Below are positions 29,324 through 40,645 of a DNA stretch of 64,000 nt, piece after piece; position 1 is the stretch's first letter, and every line of letters starts with the position of its first letter. The stretch is from Adenophora triphylla var. japonica. Lineage: Eukaryota > Streptophyta > Magnoliopsida > Asterales > Campanulaceae. The translations under genes were made by a program, and so were the position numbers. The stretch is from contig JAFEMH010004900.1 in NCBI GenBank assembly GCA_022495995.1, positions 1-64,000 of the forward strand, given 5' to 3'. Below the pieces are notes generated by a model, which saw nothing but the letters and a program-made list of their open reading frames with translations, did not search any database and was not told the origin of the DNA.

Positions 29324-29603
29324 TTATAAAAATTCTTATTGATATATCACTTAATGATTTATGAATAACAATTTTTATAAACTTCATTTGGATGAATGAA
29401 TAGACATAAATGTTTTATAAAAATTCTTATTGATATATCACTTATTGTTATTGATATATCACTTATTGATATACCACTTAATGATTTATGAATAACAAAC
29501 CTTAATGTCAATCTAATTTTATTACTAAAATTATAAAAATTCTTATTGATATATCACTTAATGATTTATGAATAACAATTTTTATAAATTTCATTTGGAT
29601 GAA
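29324..29603 (+). repeat. 280-bp flanking direct repeat, right copy
   Basis: Same 280 bp as 7691-7970. After it the host sequence continues tgaatagacataaatgtttgatc, the expected continuation of the MITE family, so the pre-insertion locus can be recognised. Confidence 0.85.
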
Positions 29604-30347
29604 TGAATAGACATAAATGTTTGATCAAAGTTGTAAAATAATAAATTAATGACACTAATAAGACAAAAATTAAGTTTGGAATAATACAAATTACCCCATT
29701 TATATAACCTACCCCTTCCATGACCCAGATATCCCCTTTCCCTTTTGCATTCCCGTTCATGTTCACTCTCACATCCATAGCCCTCTCCCATCTCTGGCCA
29801 CCTCAGTAACTTTCCATCTCCATCGCCGTCCATCGTCCGCGTTGCCTCCTGAAATTTATTTTTCCACCCAGTTCAACACTGGCATAACAGAAACAGGAGA
29901 GAAAGAAGTGCTCGATCGAACCCATTTTGAAGATCGCACTAAGAAGTAGAAGTAAAGGAATGCGAATCTAGGTTACAACAAATTTCTATTTAGAGGTGTT
30001 TAGGTGGGTTACGTCAAAATCAAAGGTCGCCCCTCTCCCTCTCTCTCTTATTATTAAGTACATCAGAGTTTTGGGTTTTATGGAAATTGAATTCTTAAAG
30101 GTACGAATGGAATTTATGATCTAGGTTCATTTTTATGAGAAAATTGGGGTTTGTTGTAGCTAGGTGATACTCTAGTAGTAGAATGGAATTGATCTGCTTG
30201 TGTTCATTCATGAATTGTGTGCATGATTTTTTTTTGGTAATGGTGGTGGTGGTGGTGGCGGTGGTTGTGATGGTGATGGCGGTGATGTGAGGTAATGGTG
30301 GTAGAAGTGATGGAGGTGGGAAAGTTGTAGGGAGTTTGAGAAGAATT
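29604..30347. other. Host spacer with GTG-repeat
   Basis: No supported gene. 29630-29700 is an inverted relative of sequence at 35800-35880 and 42700-42780 (attaatttattattttacaac), probably a shared small repeat. 30238-30330 is a GGT/GAT-rich simple repeat. Short reverse-strand frames near 29591-29833 show no recognisable domain. Confidence 0.5.
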
Positions 30348-30369
30348 CATACAACTAAAAAGGTCATTC

Positions 30370-30610
30370 ACAACTCACGTTGTTATATAAACGTTGTTAA
30401 AGATCAACGTTTTGTAAAATGTTGGCTAAGTGTTAGCCAACGTTGTAATAGGTTCACATTTAAGACAACATTTATAAAATGTTGTGAAAAACGTTGTAAT
30501 AAATTTAATACAACGTTTAGTTAAACGCTGTAAAAAGGTATTACAAGCTTTATTAAACGTTGTGTAATATTATGCAACATATACTACAACATTTTCTTAA
30601 ATTGTTGTGC
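30370..30610. repeat. Subterminal AACGTTGT motif array
   Basis: More than ten copies of acaacgtt, aacgttgt and close variants in both orientations within 240 bp, including ccaacgttgtaa and aaaacgttgtaat. This is the usual transposase-binding subterminal structure of CACTA elements. Confidence 0.6.
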
Positions 30611-30941
30611 ATGCTATTTTTATTGAAAAATAATTATATTACAATTTGGTCCCAAAAATTACCATAATTTACACCAGGTGATTCTGCAGCAACTTATTAC
30701 ACTCAACACCATTGAAGGAGTACAAAACTCAAACAAAATGATTTTCAAACTACAAAGGGGAGTTTTGAGATTTATAATGAGGCCTAGACCAATTTGGTTA
30801 ACAATACAACAGTACTCACAAACACCATAATATTTTAGAAAACAAATGAGAAATGTTACCATTGCTACACAAAAAAAGTTACACGTCCTATAAGCACCGG
30901 CAATAACCATTCTAGCAGAGGATAGTTACAATGGCTAAGTC

Positions 30942-30996
30942 CTATACAGTAGGCCTTGGAAAAGTCACGACAAATTCACCAGGAATCTCTACGAAC
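30942..30996 (-). pseudogene. JmjC-domain gene scrap
   Basis: After a good splice acceptor (cctttacag) the reverse strand encodes PGEFVVTFPR, a hallmark of the JmjC demethylase core in plant ELF6/REF6-type proteins, then stops at 30942 (TAG). Only about 18 codons remain. The match is short, so it could be chance, but the motif and acceptor occur together. Confidence 0.35.
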
Positions 30997-31746
30997 CTGT
31001 AAAGGAAAACCAAAATAGAGTTTAGTGAAACCAGCACAAAAGCACATCCAAATACTATAGACAAAAGTCGCAACAAATTCATTTTGACCATGGTTTCTGA
31101 ACAAAAAAAAGAAAAGAAAATAAAGTACTTTTGGAATGCTTAGACAAGATAAGAGTCTTCATCAAAGGGGAAACTTGTGATTATATCAAAATACTAATAT
31201 TAAGTTGTTTAATTCGAATCCCGGTTGAGTAACGGATACCTTTCTACCTTTTTCAAACTCGTTAATCAAACAGAACATCAATAAAACTCCGAGAGAAAAA
31301 CATATCTCATAGACGAAAGAACAAAAATATGAAATACGTACTTGCTTTCTATGACTGACATTAAAGAACCTGAAAAAAAAAAAAATGGAATATTTAAAGA
31401 ACAGGAAGAAAAAAAAAGAGCATGAAATTATTACCCTGATTTTAGTACCAAAGGTACTGTCTTTTTGAAAAGTTTCAGAACAACACATAAGCCTTTTATT
31501 TCATCTTTTCGCCAAGTTTCCGTAGAACTATTAAGCCTCTAGCTAGTCTAGCAGCACACTATTCTTATTCTGAAGTCAAAAGCCAACCTTTATGTAGATG
31601 TGAAGACACTATACAAATTGATTTTACATAAAAAAATATATAATTAATTCTCTTTGCTGCAATATATCATTAATGCCTAGTTCTCCAAACATGTTTTGCA
31701 CATTGGGATAAGCTCCAACTACAACAAGCATAAAAAATAAAAAATA

Positions 31747-31861
31747 CTCCCTCCATCCAAAAATGAATGTCAAAAAAAAAAAAAAAAAATCAAATTTGCT
31801 CTTAATCAAGAGAATATTTGAAAAATAAATAAATTGGACATTCATTTTGGAACGAAGGGAG
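31747..31861. mobile_element. Short Stowaway-type MITE
   Basis: Ends ctccctccatccaaaaatgaatg and cattcattttggaacgaagggag are inverted repeats; a TA precedes the left end. About 115 bp with an A-rich centre. Confidence 0.65.
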
Positions 31862-32592
31862 TCATGGGAATAGAAAAATGTGATGTGAAAAACCTCAATC
31901 AAACAAAAAAAGAATAATAAATAAAGCATATTGTATGGTCACATTGTCTACATATGTCCCTTGAAAGAACATTATTGTATATTATGATTGAAACTATGTA
32001 TGTGCAATACAAAAAGTACGATGAACTTAAAAAGTAAGACAATCTCATACCAGTTACCATATTCATCATTCAAAGCCGCCACAGAAGGAGCGTTTTAATA
32101 TAGAAGGAATCTAGACTTAATCGTACATTTGCTGGGACAACCAGGTTTTACTGCAAAAGTAAAACAATACAAAGTTACTCTACACATGGCACCTCAAACC
32201 CAACAAAAATAATAAAACACAAACACACACTAAAGTCCTCTTTGCCAAAAAGTTTCAATTTTAGTTCATGAACTAAAAATATGATCACGAAGCTATTATA
32301 TTTATTGCTTCAAATTATAAAGTCCTATGATTTAATTATCCCAATTTTGACTGTAGACAAATCAGCTAGGCATGTATGTCCTAGTTGTCAACAAGAATAA
32401 ATTATATTAAGAGCTTATTTACTCAAATAAGACTTTTCAAGTTGACATCAACAAAAGAAGTAGTTTTCGAGTAGAAAGGAGGGAAAACAACATAGTATAA
32501 CATGACCGTACAAAGTCCAATGGACTAGCAGTAACTTATAGCAAGTATACGAGACTTATGCAGATCGCATAGTGTGCTCATATGAACCATAC

Positions 32593-33274
32593 CTCTTCCT
32601 TGTCTACCCATCTTGCATAGCACACCAGATAGTCATTTGGTGTAAGTGCTTCAATCGCTCCATCATACCTGAACATTCAACTACATTAACACAGATAGGA
32701 AAATAACGGTAGAGCAAAGGCGGGATAGGAAAAATGAGAAAATTCCAATTCCAATAAGGGCTAAAAACATATTGACATTCCTGACCACTCTCCATCATCG
32801 CTCCAAAAAGCTTAAACTTTTATCCCAATAAGAAGCCTGTTAGGATTATCATACATGGTACCTGGTTCCTAATTCCTAATATAGATAAGATATAAGATAT
32901 ATACACACCTGTAACAGCAAAAATATTAACCCACCACCGTGTCCATGTTTGATGGACCGAACAGGAACCAAACAGAAAAGACATTAAAACTAGATGTCCA
33001 TGAAATTAGACTTAAATCAATGAAAGGGATAAGAATCACATAAAAATTAGTTTTTACACACACACACATTCAAACAGGAGTGATATTTTTATCAAGCATA
33101 CCAGCCAAAGCAGGGGAGAGGCTTGAAAGGAAGCTTGGCGTGCTTAGCCGATAGACCTTGAGCAGCGGCTTGATCGGGAGCCGACGTGTTTGTAACAACA
33201 GACGTTGGGGGAAGCTTCTGAACATGATGAACATATGACCCTACATATTTAGGATCAAAATAAAAGCGATTCAT
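32593..33274 (-). pseudogene. Tudor-domain (SPF30-like) gene fragment, three exons, one nonsense
   Basis: Reverse-strand exons 33274-33102, 32836-32786 and 32668-32593 have GT-AG borders and consistent phase. Exon 1 starts MNRFYFDPKYVGSYV and ends FKPLPCFGW; I do not recognise it. Exons 2 and 3 encode the Tudor core AFWSDDGEW plus YDGAIEALTPNDYLV and WVDKEE, resembling plant SPF30-type splicing factors. A TAA in exon 2 (GIKV-stop-AFW) breaks it. No later exons were found. It lies within the probable CACTA element, so it may be a captured fragment rather than a native gene. Confidence 0.55.
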
Positions 33275-34006
33275 TTAGCAATTGCAAAACCCTAGTTCTT
33301 ATTCAATTTCATTTGACTAGATCTGTAGCATTAGAGATAAAAAGTGAGAACTTGTAGGGTAAACAAAACCCTAACAGGATAGGCGAAGAGAATTAGGGAG
33401 GCACATAGGTAAACCAACCCTTTCACGAGCTTCTAACAATCCCCTATTTCCATGAACTGAGCTTTGATTTTTTGAAGCCAGAGAGAGAGAGCCGTTTTAT
33501 AATTTCCTCAGAAGGACTTACAACGTGCATCTCTTTGCACTTGCATTTCTGCTACATAAACAGGGCGTAAGGACGGTGATTTCGTACCATGCGACATTTT
33601 TTGTGAACTCGGTTTGTCATGTATGGGGAAATAGAGTATGGAAGACCAATGATCTATCCAAGAATAACTGGTACGTAGCAAGCTAGCTAGGCTCATACAT
33701 TTTTAAAATAAATCCATAAATCCATTTAGAATTTATACTCTCGTAATAAGTGTCGCGTTTTTAAAATAAATCCTCAAAATATTTAGAGAAAATGTTCAAA
33801 TTTGATTCCTAACTTTGTAAAACTGTTGCAATGTGATTTAAAATGGATGGAATGTTAAAAAACTAACAAAATCACTAACGGAAGGACGAATTAATCCTAA
33901 TACAACAAGTTTAAGGATGAAAAGGTAAAAAAAAAAGTTCGCGGACAAAAAGGTAAAAAATTAAAAAGTTCAAGGACTAAAAAGGTAGTTTACTCAAAAG
34001 TCACCG
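33275..34006. other. Spacer upstream of the Tudor fragment
   Basis: No supported gene. A GA-rich stretch (33480-33490) and an A-rich region with related aaaggtaaaaaa phrases (33915-33990) are seen. Could include the promoter of the reverse-strand fragment. Confidence 0.4.
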
Positions 34007-34124
34007 TCAAAGTTTCAACTGATAAACATTGTATTGGAAGACAAAACTACAACATTAAAATAAGTCAAAGTTTCAACTGATAAACATTGTATTGGAAGAC
34101 AAAACTACAACATTAAAATAAAAC
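34007..34124 (+). repeat. 58-bp tandem duplication
   Basis: The block tcaaagtttcaactgataaa...cattaaaataa occurs twice back to back, almost identical. Contains aacattgta and acaacatt motifs of the CACTA-like subterminal type. Confidence 0.75.
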
Positions 34125-34146
34125 GTAGTCAACGAACATTATACTA

Positions 34147-34432
34147 CTCCTTCTGTCCCGATTTAAGGTTCTTACTTCTCTTTTTAGTCTGTCCCAAATT
34201 AAAGTTCTTACTTTACTTTTTTCCATAAATGGCAAGTATTTTATTACTATTCTTTCCACTCATTCTCTCTCTTACATTATTTTAATACTCACAACACCAT
34301 TATAATTTACTATTCCCTCCACTCATTCTCTCTCCTATTTTATTTTCACACTCACAACACTTTCAATATAATATTTCCTTCTTAATCTCCGTGCAAAGTC
34401 AAACTCAGAACCTTAAAACGGGACGGAGGGAA
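34147..34432. mobile_element. Stowaway-type MITE
   Basis: Left end ctccttctgtcccg and right end cgggacggagggaa are inverted repeats, with TA at each side. Noncoding and about 286 bp. Confidence 0.72.
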
Positions 34433-34551
34433 TACAAAATTTTCTAAAAAAACGTGATAATTGATCACAAGGTTTTCCTTATAAACGTTGTATTAAAGGA
34501 TCACAACATTTTACGTTGAAATGTTGTTATATTCCGAACTCAACATCTATA

Positions 34552-34839
34552 CTCCCTCGGTACCGTCCGAAAAGCCACAAATTTTCATTTTGGGCGTCCC
34601 ATTTAAAAAGATACTTTCCCAAAAAGGAAAGTTTTTATTACTATTCCACCCACTCATTCTCTCTCCTACTTTACTTTTACACTCACAACATTCTCTCTCC
34701 TAACTATTTCTCCCACTCATTCTCTCTCCTATTTAATTTTTCATACTCACAACATTTAAACTTTTTCTCTTTCCTACATCATTTTCCTTAATTTGCGTGC
34801 GAGATCCATTTTGTGACTTTTCGGACGGAACGGAGTGAG
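34552..34839. mobile_element. Stowaway-type MITE, family shared with 61268-61555
   Basis: Left end ctccctcggtaccgtccgaa and right end ttcggacggaacggagtgag, with TA on both sides. The interior (ccacccactcattctctctc) matches the MITE inserted in the Sirevirus 3' LTR. Confidence 0.75.
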
Positions 34840-34841
34840 TA

Positions 34842-35670
34842 TATAAAAAAGAACAAGTGCAAACTATTGCTAATTTTTTTTCTACAAAACAAAGATGATT
34901 CTAGAACATAAAGCCCTAATTATTAACACTAAATACCAGCTAACTCAGTTTTTAATACCATATTCTTACAAAAAATGCATTTCTAATAAAATTATATGCC
35001 GATATCCACAATCTATCATATAAAATGACAAATTTTCATTTAAGGTTTATTTATCATTTTAATTTAAGTAGTAATTTTTTTTGAAGAAATACATTATATT
35101 ATGCAAGTATAAAAAAGTATGAAAAAATAAATTTACAAAACTCATTTAGGAACACATTCTAGAACAAAAAATGTCATTCACTTTAGAACATAAAAGGTAA
35201 TTTATTTTGGGACGACGATAGTAGTAATAATATTACTTTCTTAAAAAGCAGATAATTCATCGATTTTTCACGTTTCTATCTCCTATAATACAATCCTCTT
35301 TTTATACGAGTATAAATTATAGACATGGTTTTAGGATTTTCTTTTAGTCATATTTCTTCTATGTAAGAAAAAAAAAAAGAGTCATTTTTCTTCTATCTTG
35401 CTCTTTTATTTTTTGTATCTTACCAAGTAAATGTTATTACATTTCTATATAAAAAAACAGTTTTGATGCGATTTTATTTAGGAAATTTTCCAAAATTTGT
35501 AATATTAATTTATTAACATTATCAATAATTTATTAAAAATTATTGTCTTAACAATTATTATTTTTATCTTCGTCTATAATTTTTTATAGAGATAATTGCT
35601 TAAAATTTTAACTTTCTTTGGAATAGTTTTTTGTTATTTCATTTAACGCACGGGTGTATCACTAGTTTAT
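34842..35670. other. AT-rich spacer; weak Helitron-like 3' end
   Basis: No gene seen. gcacgggtgtatcactag followed by t at about 35650-35668 resembles a Helitron terminus (CTAG before T), but I see no matching 5' TC end or clear hairpin. Confidence 0.3.
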
Positions 35671-36250
35671 TTAAAAAACATTGTGAAAAGTGGTTCAACA
35701 ACAACATTTGTGAAAAAATGTTGTTATATAAACGATGTTAATAGCCATTTTTCTTGTAGGTACCCCTTCATTTCATTGAAATTTCCAAACTTAATTCTTT
35801 TGTCTGATTGGTGTTATTAATTTATTATTTTACAACTTTGCCCCATTATACTTTCTAGTTTATAAAGGGGATAATTTGTATTATCCCAATGCATGGAAAA
35901 GATAGAAATACCCCTTAATTATGCTCATGTAGGTGACACATGATATATTTTTTGTTAGATTTTTAACGGGCCGTCCAAATTTGTACCCGATTGCGATAAA
36001 AACACGAACTCAGTAACCAGATTGCAACAAATACAAATTCGATAACCAATTAAAACATGTTGTAAAATTCAGATAACTAAAATGCAAATTCCCATATTTT
36101 TATTTCTTTATATTATAATAATTTATTTAGATGAATACTTATAAAATAATTTTCATAATACATTAAAATTAACTATAAATACAATTATAAATCAAAACAA
36201 AATTGAAAATAAAAATAACAATAATACTAAGTTTAAGTTGAACATTTATA

Positions 36251-36504
36251 CTCCCTCCGTCCCATTACAAAGAGGAAATTTACTGTTCACGCGTAGATTA
36301 AGAAAAAAAAATAATGATATAAATGTTGTGAGTGTAAAAGTAAAATAGGAGAGAGAATGAGTGGAGGGAATAGTAAATTATAATGGTGTTGTGAGTATTA
36401 AAATAATGATAGGAGAGAGAATGAGTGGAGGGAATAGTGAATTTGTGGTTTGTAATGGAACGCCCAAAAAGGAATATTTATGGTTTGTAATGGGACGGAG
36501 GGAG
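36251..36504. mobile_element. Stowaway MITE with empty site in the paralogue
   Basis: Ends ctccctccgtcccatta and taatgggacggagggag, TA on both sides. The duplicate at about 43148-43162 has the uninterrupted site (catttatatatattaaat), which confirms the borders and that only one TA is duplicated. Confidence 0.88.
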
Positions 36505-36733
36505 TATATATTAAATTAAAAAAGGTCGGCTTAGGACCCATAAAGGTCACATAATTTCACTAGCAAAGGTTACATAATTTTCATAACTTCCCTAGCAAAG
36601 GTTGCATAGTCATGAGCATGACTTAAAACATTTTTGTGCACTTTAAATATACTAAAATTATTAATTAAGTGAATCTCTTTCATTTTAATACTACTAGTAT
36701 AATAAAAAGACTAGTAGAGAAACATATTTATTA

Positions 36734-36979
36734 CTCCCTTCGTCCCTAAAAGTTTGTCTTATTTGACTTTTATGTTGAACTTTGACCACAAACTTATAAG
36801 AGATTAATCATGTTCATGAAATTCTAAAAGTTGTTGTTGATAATATTATTAATGGTGAATCAATAGAAATTTTTAAAATTTTATGAACATAATTAAATTG
36901 TCATATATTTGTAGTCAAAATTCAATTAAAAAGTCAAATGGGACAAACTTTTTGGGACGAAGGGATGGGACGAAGGGAG
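36734..36979. mobile_element. Stowaway-type MITE with doubled end
   Basis: Left end ctcccttcgtccctaaaagtt, right end matching in inverse, but the right terminus is repeated (gggacgaagggatgggacgaagggag). TA flanks. Lies in the part of copy 1 absent from copy 2. Confidence 0.72.
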
Positions 36980-37306
36980 TACCTTTCTTAGATATGGAGA
37001 CTAGTTTTAAATGTATGCAGTGGCTTTTTTGTGCACTGAAATGGCGGCAGAAGATTTTCTTTAAAAAAAAAAAAAAAAATTGAATCGCGAAGCCTAGATT
37101 AATTAGTTGTCCTTCCACTTGTCCATCCTTCATTCGCAAGGATTTACTCTTTGTTCAAGGTGTCTGTCCATCATTCGTCTGACTAGGACAAGGTAAGTTA
37201 ATCTTTGTTCCACTTGTCCATCCGTTCCACTCGTCCATCCTTCATTTTATTTTAATTAGTTGTTAATTGGAGCTTAATGACGTAAGGATTTACTCTTTGT
37301 TCATAT

Positions 37307-40237
37307 ATGGTGTGTGTCCATCCATATGCTTCTCTGTCCACCCAAATTCTTGTGCAATCAGCGATGGTATTTTTAAGCTTCAGGGGAATAGAAACAAGAG
37401 ACAAAGCTTTGCACGTTTACGAGACACTGAATCGCGAAGGATTCAATGTGTTTATGGATGAAAAGAGCATCCCAACTGGGCAAGATATTGAAGTTTCCAT
37501 AAAAGAGGCAATCAACAATTCTACCGCTGCCGTTATCATCTTATCGGAAAAGTTTGCCGAGTCGGAATGGTGTCTAGATGAGCTGATCCTCATACTAGAA
37601 AGGAAGAGGAAGTTGGGATCTCGCTTCATACTCTATCCAATCTACGTCCATGGTGTTGATCCTGATGATGTCAGAGAGCAAAAAGGATCCTACGGGGATG
37701 AACTAGCAAAGCATGATCAGAAGTGTTCTTACTTAAACTGGAAGCAGAAACGTAAAGTGAAGCTGTGGAGGGCGGCGCTGACAGAAATTGCAGGCTACAA
37801 AGGAAACCGTTTTAGCGGGTAATTAATCTCTTTACAATGTAATTAAACTTTCCCTCACTTTTCTAACAGGAGATGGCCGTCGTAGAGAGAGAGAGCCGGT
37901 GGAAGATCACCTAGGGTGATATAGATGACCTAGGGTGATAAAGATGACCAATTGACCTAGGGTGATAAAGATGACCAATTGACCTAGGGTGATAAAGATG
38001 ACCAATTGACCTAGGGTGATAAAGTCATAAAGTAAAGATGACCAATTGACCTAGGGTGATAAAGTCATAAAGTAAAGATGACCAATTGACCCCTCAATTT
38101 TCTAAAAGTTATATATAAGTCCTTTCAGTATTGTTAAATACACTCCCAACAAACTTTTGGAGTATATTTTTGTCCCCTCTAAAATTTAATAAAATTGGCA
38201 GTATCAACTTAATGAATATAAATACACAATTACTTTTAAAGAATTGAAGTGCTTAAGACTAAAACTGTAATCATAAACAACTTGATATATATTTTTGCTA
38301 TTAGACATGCTCATCCATATGGGATTTTCGGTCGATATTACCTCAACGGAAAATTTGTGTTACTATTCAAGTGAAAGCAATTATTTTGATGTGAAAATTA
38401 ACTCATTTAAATAAATAAGACACAAAGAAAACAAATAATTGCTCCTTCTTTCTTGAAATGTATTTTTCATATTTTTTTTGTTTGTTGTTGTTACTTAAAA
38501 CAATTTTGATCAACAATTTTGGTTTAATTTAAATATCATAATAAAATTAAAAAATTGTTATCGCTTATCAAAATAAATTCTAATTTCAATAATAATTTTT
38601 AGATTTTCAGTAGGATAATTAAATTATTGCTTAAAATTCTAAAATATTGGGAACATCAATCCGGGAAGAGGAGTGCTTCCTCCGTTCCATAATATGATAG
38701 TTATATTCAAATTTTTTAACAATCTATTTTCATTCTCATCACCAACCTACTCAAATAATTCATTTCATTGCTCATTCTTCTTCCTTCCTAGGTTGTCTCT
38801 CATCTTCCCCTCCCTACCTCTATTTCTTTGTTTGACAATTTTGGAATTTCAATGATTTTAAATATTTTTAGAAAATAGACTATCTTCTTGGCACAACAAA
38901 AAAAATAATAAAGAGACTCATTTTCGGACGGAGGGATTAGACGGAAAATTTATGTGATTTCAGCTTAACATCGCCAAAGCCATTAAGTAGGTTATCCACT
39001 AATGGATAAAAAACATTACTTGAACATGTAAGGGTTACCATAATGCCCTCTCTACCTACACTATAACTGAGAATATAAATCTACCCTTAAAGATACGTGC
39101 TACCTTTAACAAAGTATTAACATCCAAACCTTTGATCCACATATTGTCTAGCTAGCTTAAAGTTACCAGCTGATACTTGCTAATTGCAACAAAATGTGAC
39201 AACTCCAACTCTAAATCCACATGAACAAAGAACCCTTATAACCTTCCTTGAGTAGCACTCCGTCGGGACAATTTGAGTTTTGATGGTTAATACGACTTTG
39301 ATCAAACCTTAATGTCAATCTAATTTTATTAGTAAAATTATAAAAATTCTTATTGATATATCACTTAATGATTTATGAATAACCATTTTTAAGAATTTCA
39401 TTTGGATGAATGAATAGACATAAATGTTTGATCAAACTTCATTAGTATTGTTAATTGTCGAAAATCAAATAAGTGACTGTTTTCTCGGGACACAGAGGGA
39501 GTACAATATAACCACGCTTAAGAGTTTATAGCTTTCATTCTAGAAATTAACCCCGATCTCTGGCTTAGTTAGAATGAGATATCGGATGCCGATTGAGCTA
39601 GAGATCTTTGGCATACTTCTCCACCCCAAATGATAGTCTAAAAATTCTAACATTTTAACAAGTTCTTTTTTCCATTAGTAACCTCAATGAGATTTACTTA
39701 GTACTCCAATTCTTCTATTACTGCCTTTTCTTTCTTGTTGACTCTCACCCTCTCCTCTTTTCATCTTCTTCCTTTGTTGGCTATTTGGAAAGTTTAATAA
39801 TTTTAACCTAACAATTTGAAAAATAAGATTTTTTTAACCAACAAAAATGTTAAATGAGAACATCTTTATGAAGGGATTATATAATAATCGTTATTTTCAT
39901 TTAAATGCAGGACGTGGTCCGAGTTTATCAATAAAATGGTTGAAGAGATTCGTCAAGAATTTTTTGTCAAGCTGGGCATTATTGTGAAACCTCGTAAAGA
40001 ATTTCTGATCTCTAAGCTAATCAATAAATTGACAACCATTGGTTCATATGTGTGTGAGAATTACTATTTGCTATTATTTGTCTTCATGGTCATCGTCTTA
40101 ATCAAAACACATTGCCATCTGTTCATGGAGGTATGTTTTATTTTTATTTTTTTTGGGGATACAAATGTATTTATCTTTTTTATCTTAATGATTATTTTCT
40201 GGTTTTCTTTTAGGGAGAAAGATTTAAACACTCATAA
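37307..40237 (+). CDS. TIR-domain protein with C-terminal membrane segment (TIR-X), copy 1
   Basis: Proposed exons: 37307-37818, 39911-40130 and 40214-40237, all GT-AG with phase preserved, giving about 251 residues (232 if the ATG at 37364 is used). Exon 1 is a TIR domain: VFLSFRGIETR, FMDEKSIPTGQDI, AVIILSEKFAESEWCLDEL. The conserved glutamate of the TIR NADase (SEWCLDEL region) is present. Exon 2 begins TWSEFINKMVEEI, like TNL linkers, then has a hydrophobic helix (YYLLLFVFMVIVLI) instead of an NB-ARC. Exon 3 adds GERFKHS. This is a truncated immune-receptor class (TIR-X). The exon model is inferred and needs RNA support. Confidence 0.65.
37905..38092 (+). repeat. Intronic minisatellite, about 30-bp unit
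   Basis: The unit gacctagggtgataaagatg plus accaatt recurs about six times, some copies carrying an extra gtcataaagtaaa. The paralogous intron at 43963-43990 has a single unit, so the array grew after the duplication. Confidence 0.85.
38093..38675. other. TIR gene intron 1, AT-rich part
   Basis: Intronic DNA aligned with 43990-44990 of copy 2. No other feature seen. Confidence 0.5.
38676..38938. mobile_element. Stowaway-like MITE in TIR intron (copy 1)
   Basis: Left cttcctccgttccataat and right ttttcggacggagggatt are degenerate inverted repeats. The same element is in copy 2 (from about 44982), where a Copia has inserted into it. Confidence 0.6.
39255..39501. mobile_element. MITE whose family is the insertion target of both the virus and the Sirevirus
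   Basis: Left end gcactccgtcgggacaattt, right end tgttttctcgggacacagagggag, with ta before and after. The internal sequence (ttattgatatatcacttaat ... catttggatgaatgaatag) is the uninterrupted form of the repeats bordering the viral array and of the site occupied by the Sirevirus at 49323. Confidence 0.72.
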
Positions 40238-40584
40238 CTTCTCTGGTGACGCCAGAAGATCATCCATCATCAATGCTACAAGTGGTCGAAGAACCGATTG
40301 AATCATGGCCTCAGAGAAATTGGATTAGAACAGCCAACTCTAGAACGAACAGTTGGAAATATACCGAGTTCTTATTTATGTGGTGTGGGATTAATATGAA
40401 TTTATTAATAACGTGATATTGTTTGATTTAATTCATTATGGGCCAGACTCCATATTTATCCTGTAATATATACTATTGACCGATCTTCATCTTCACCATT
40501 ACATTACTTTGTTAGGATAGGAAGGTATAACTAATATGGGCTTTAAGGGAGGGTATGAGTGCAGAAAATTTTATAGAGAGAGAC

Positions 40585-40645
<61 letters not shown>

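Larger units (their letters stand above)
30348..35757. mobile_element. Probable degenerate CACTA element with captured gene fragments
   Basis: The right end reads gccatttttcttgtagg, the inverse of the common CACTACAAGAAAAATGGC terminus with a damaged last few bases. The left end catacaactaaaaagg is a weaker match. Subterminal blocks at both sides are packed with short acaacgtt/aacgttgt motifs (30370-30600, 34440-34540, 35680-35745), as in plant En/Spm elements. The interior has no transposase but holds host-like exons (Tudor, JmjC) and MITEs. The left boundary and single-element interpretation are uncertain. Confidence 0.45.
35785..39560 (+). repeat. Segmental duplication copy 1
   Basis: From about 35785 to 39560 the sequence aligns, with gaps, to 42690-62146: the upstream ttgtctgatt...tttattattttacaac region, the TIR exon, the intron, the MITE and the following ~55 bp. 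Copy 1 additionally carries a MITE (36251-36504), extra DNA at 36520-37020 and an expanded minisatellite. The TIR exons differ at few positions, so the duplication is recent. Confidence 0.8.

Noticed and set aside
29591..29833. Small reverse-strand gene (MDGDGDGKLLRWPEM)
   Set aside because: No domain, lies in repeat-derived DNA and has no promoter or splice support.
34842..35670. Helitron with CTAG 3' end
   Set aside because: Only a weak terminal match; no 5' TC end or clear hairpin found.
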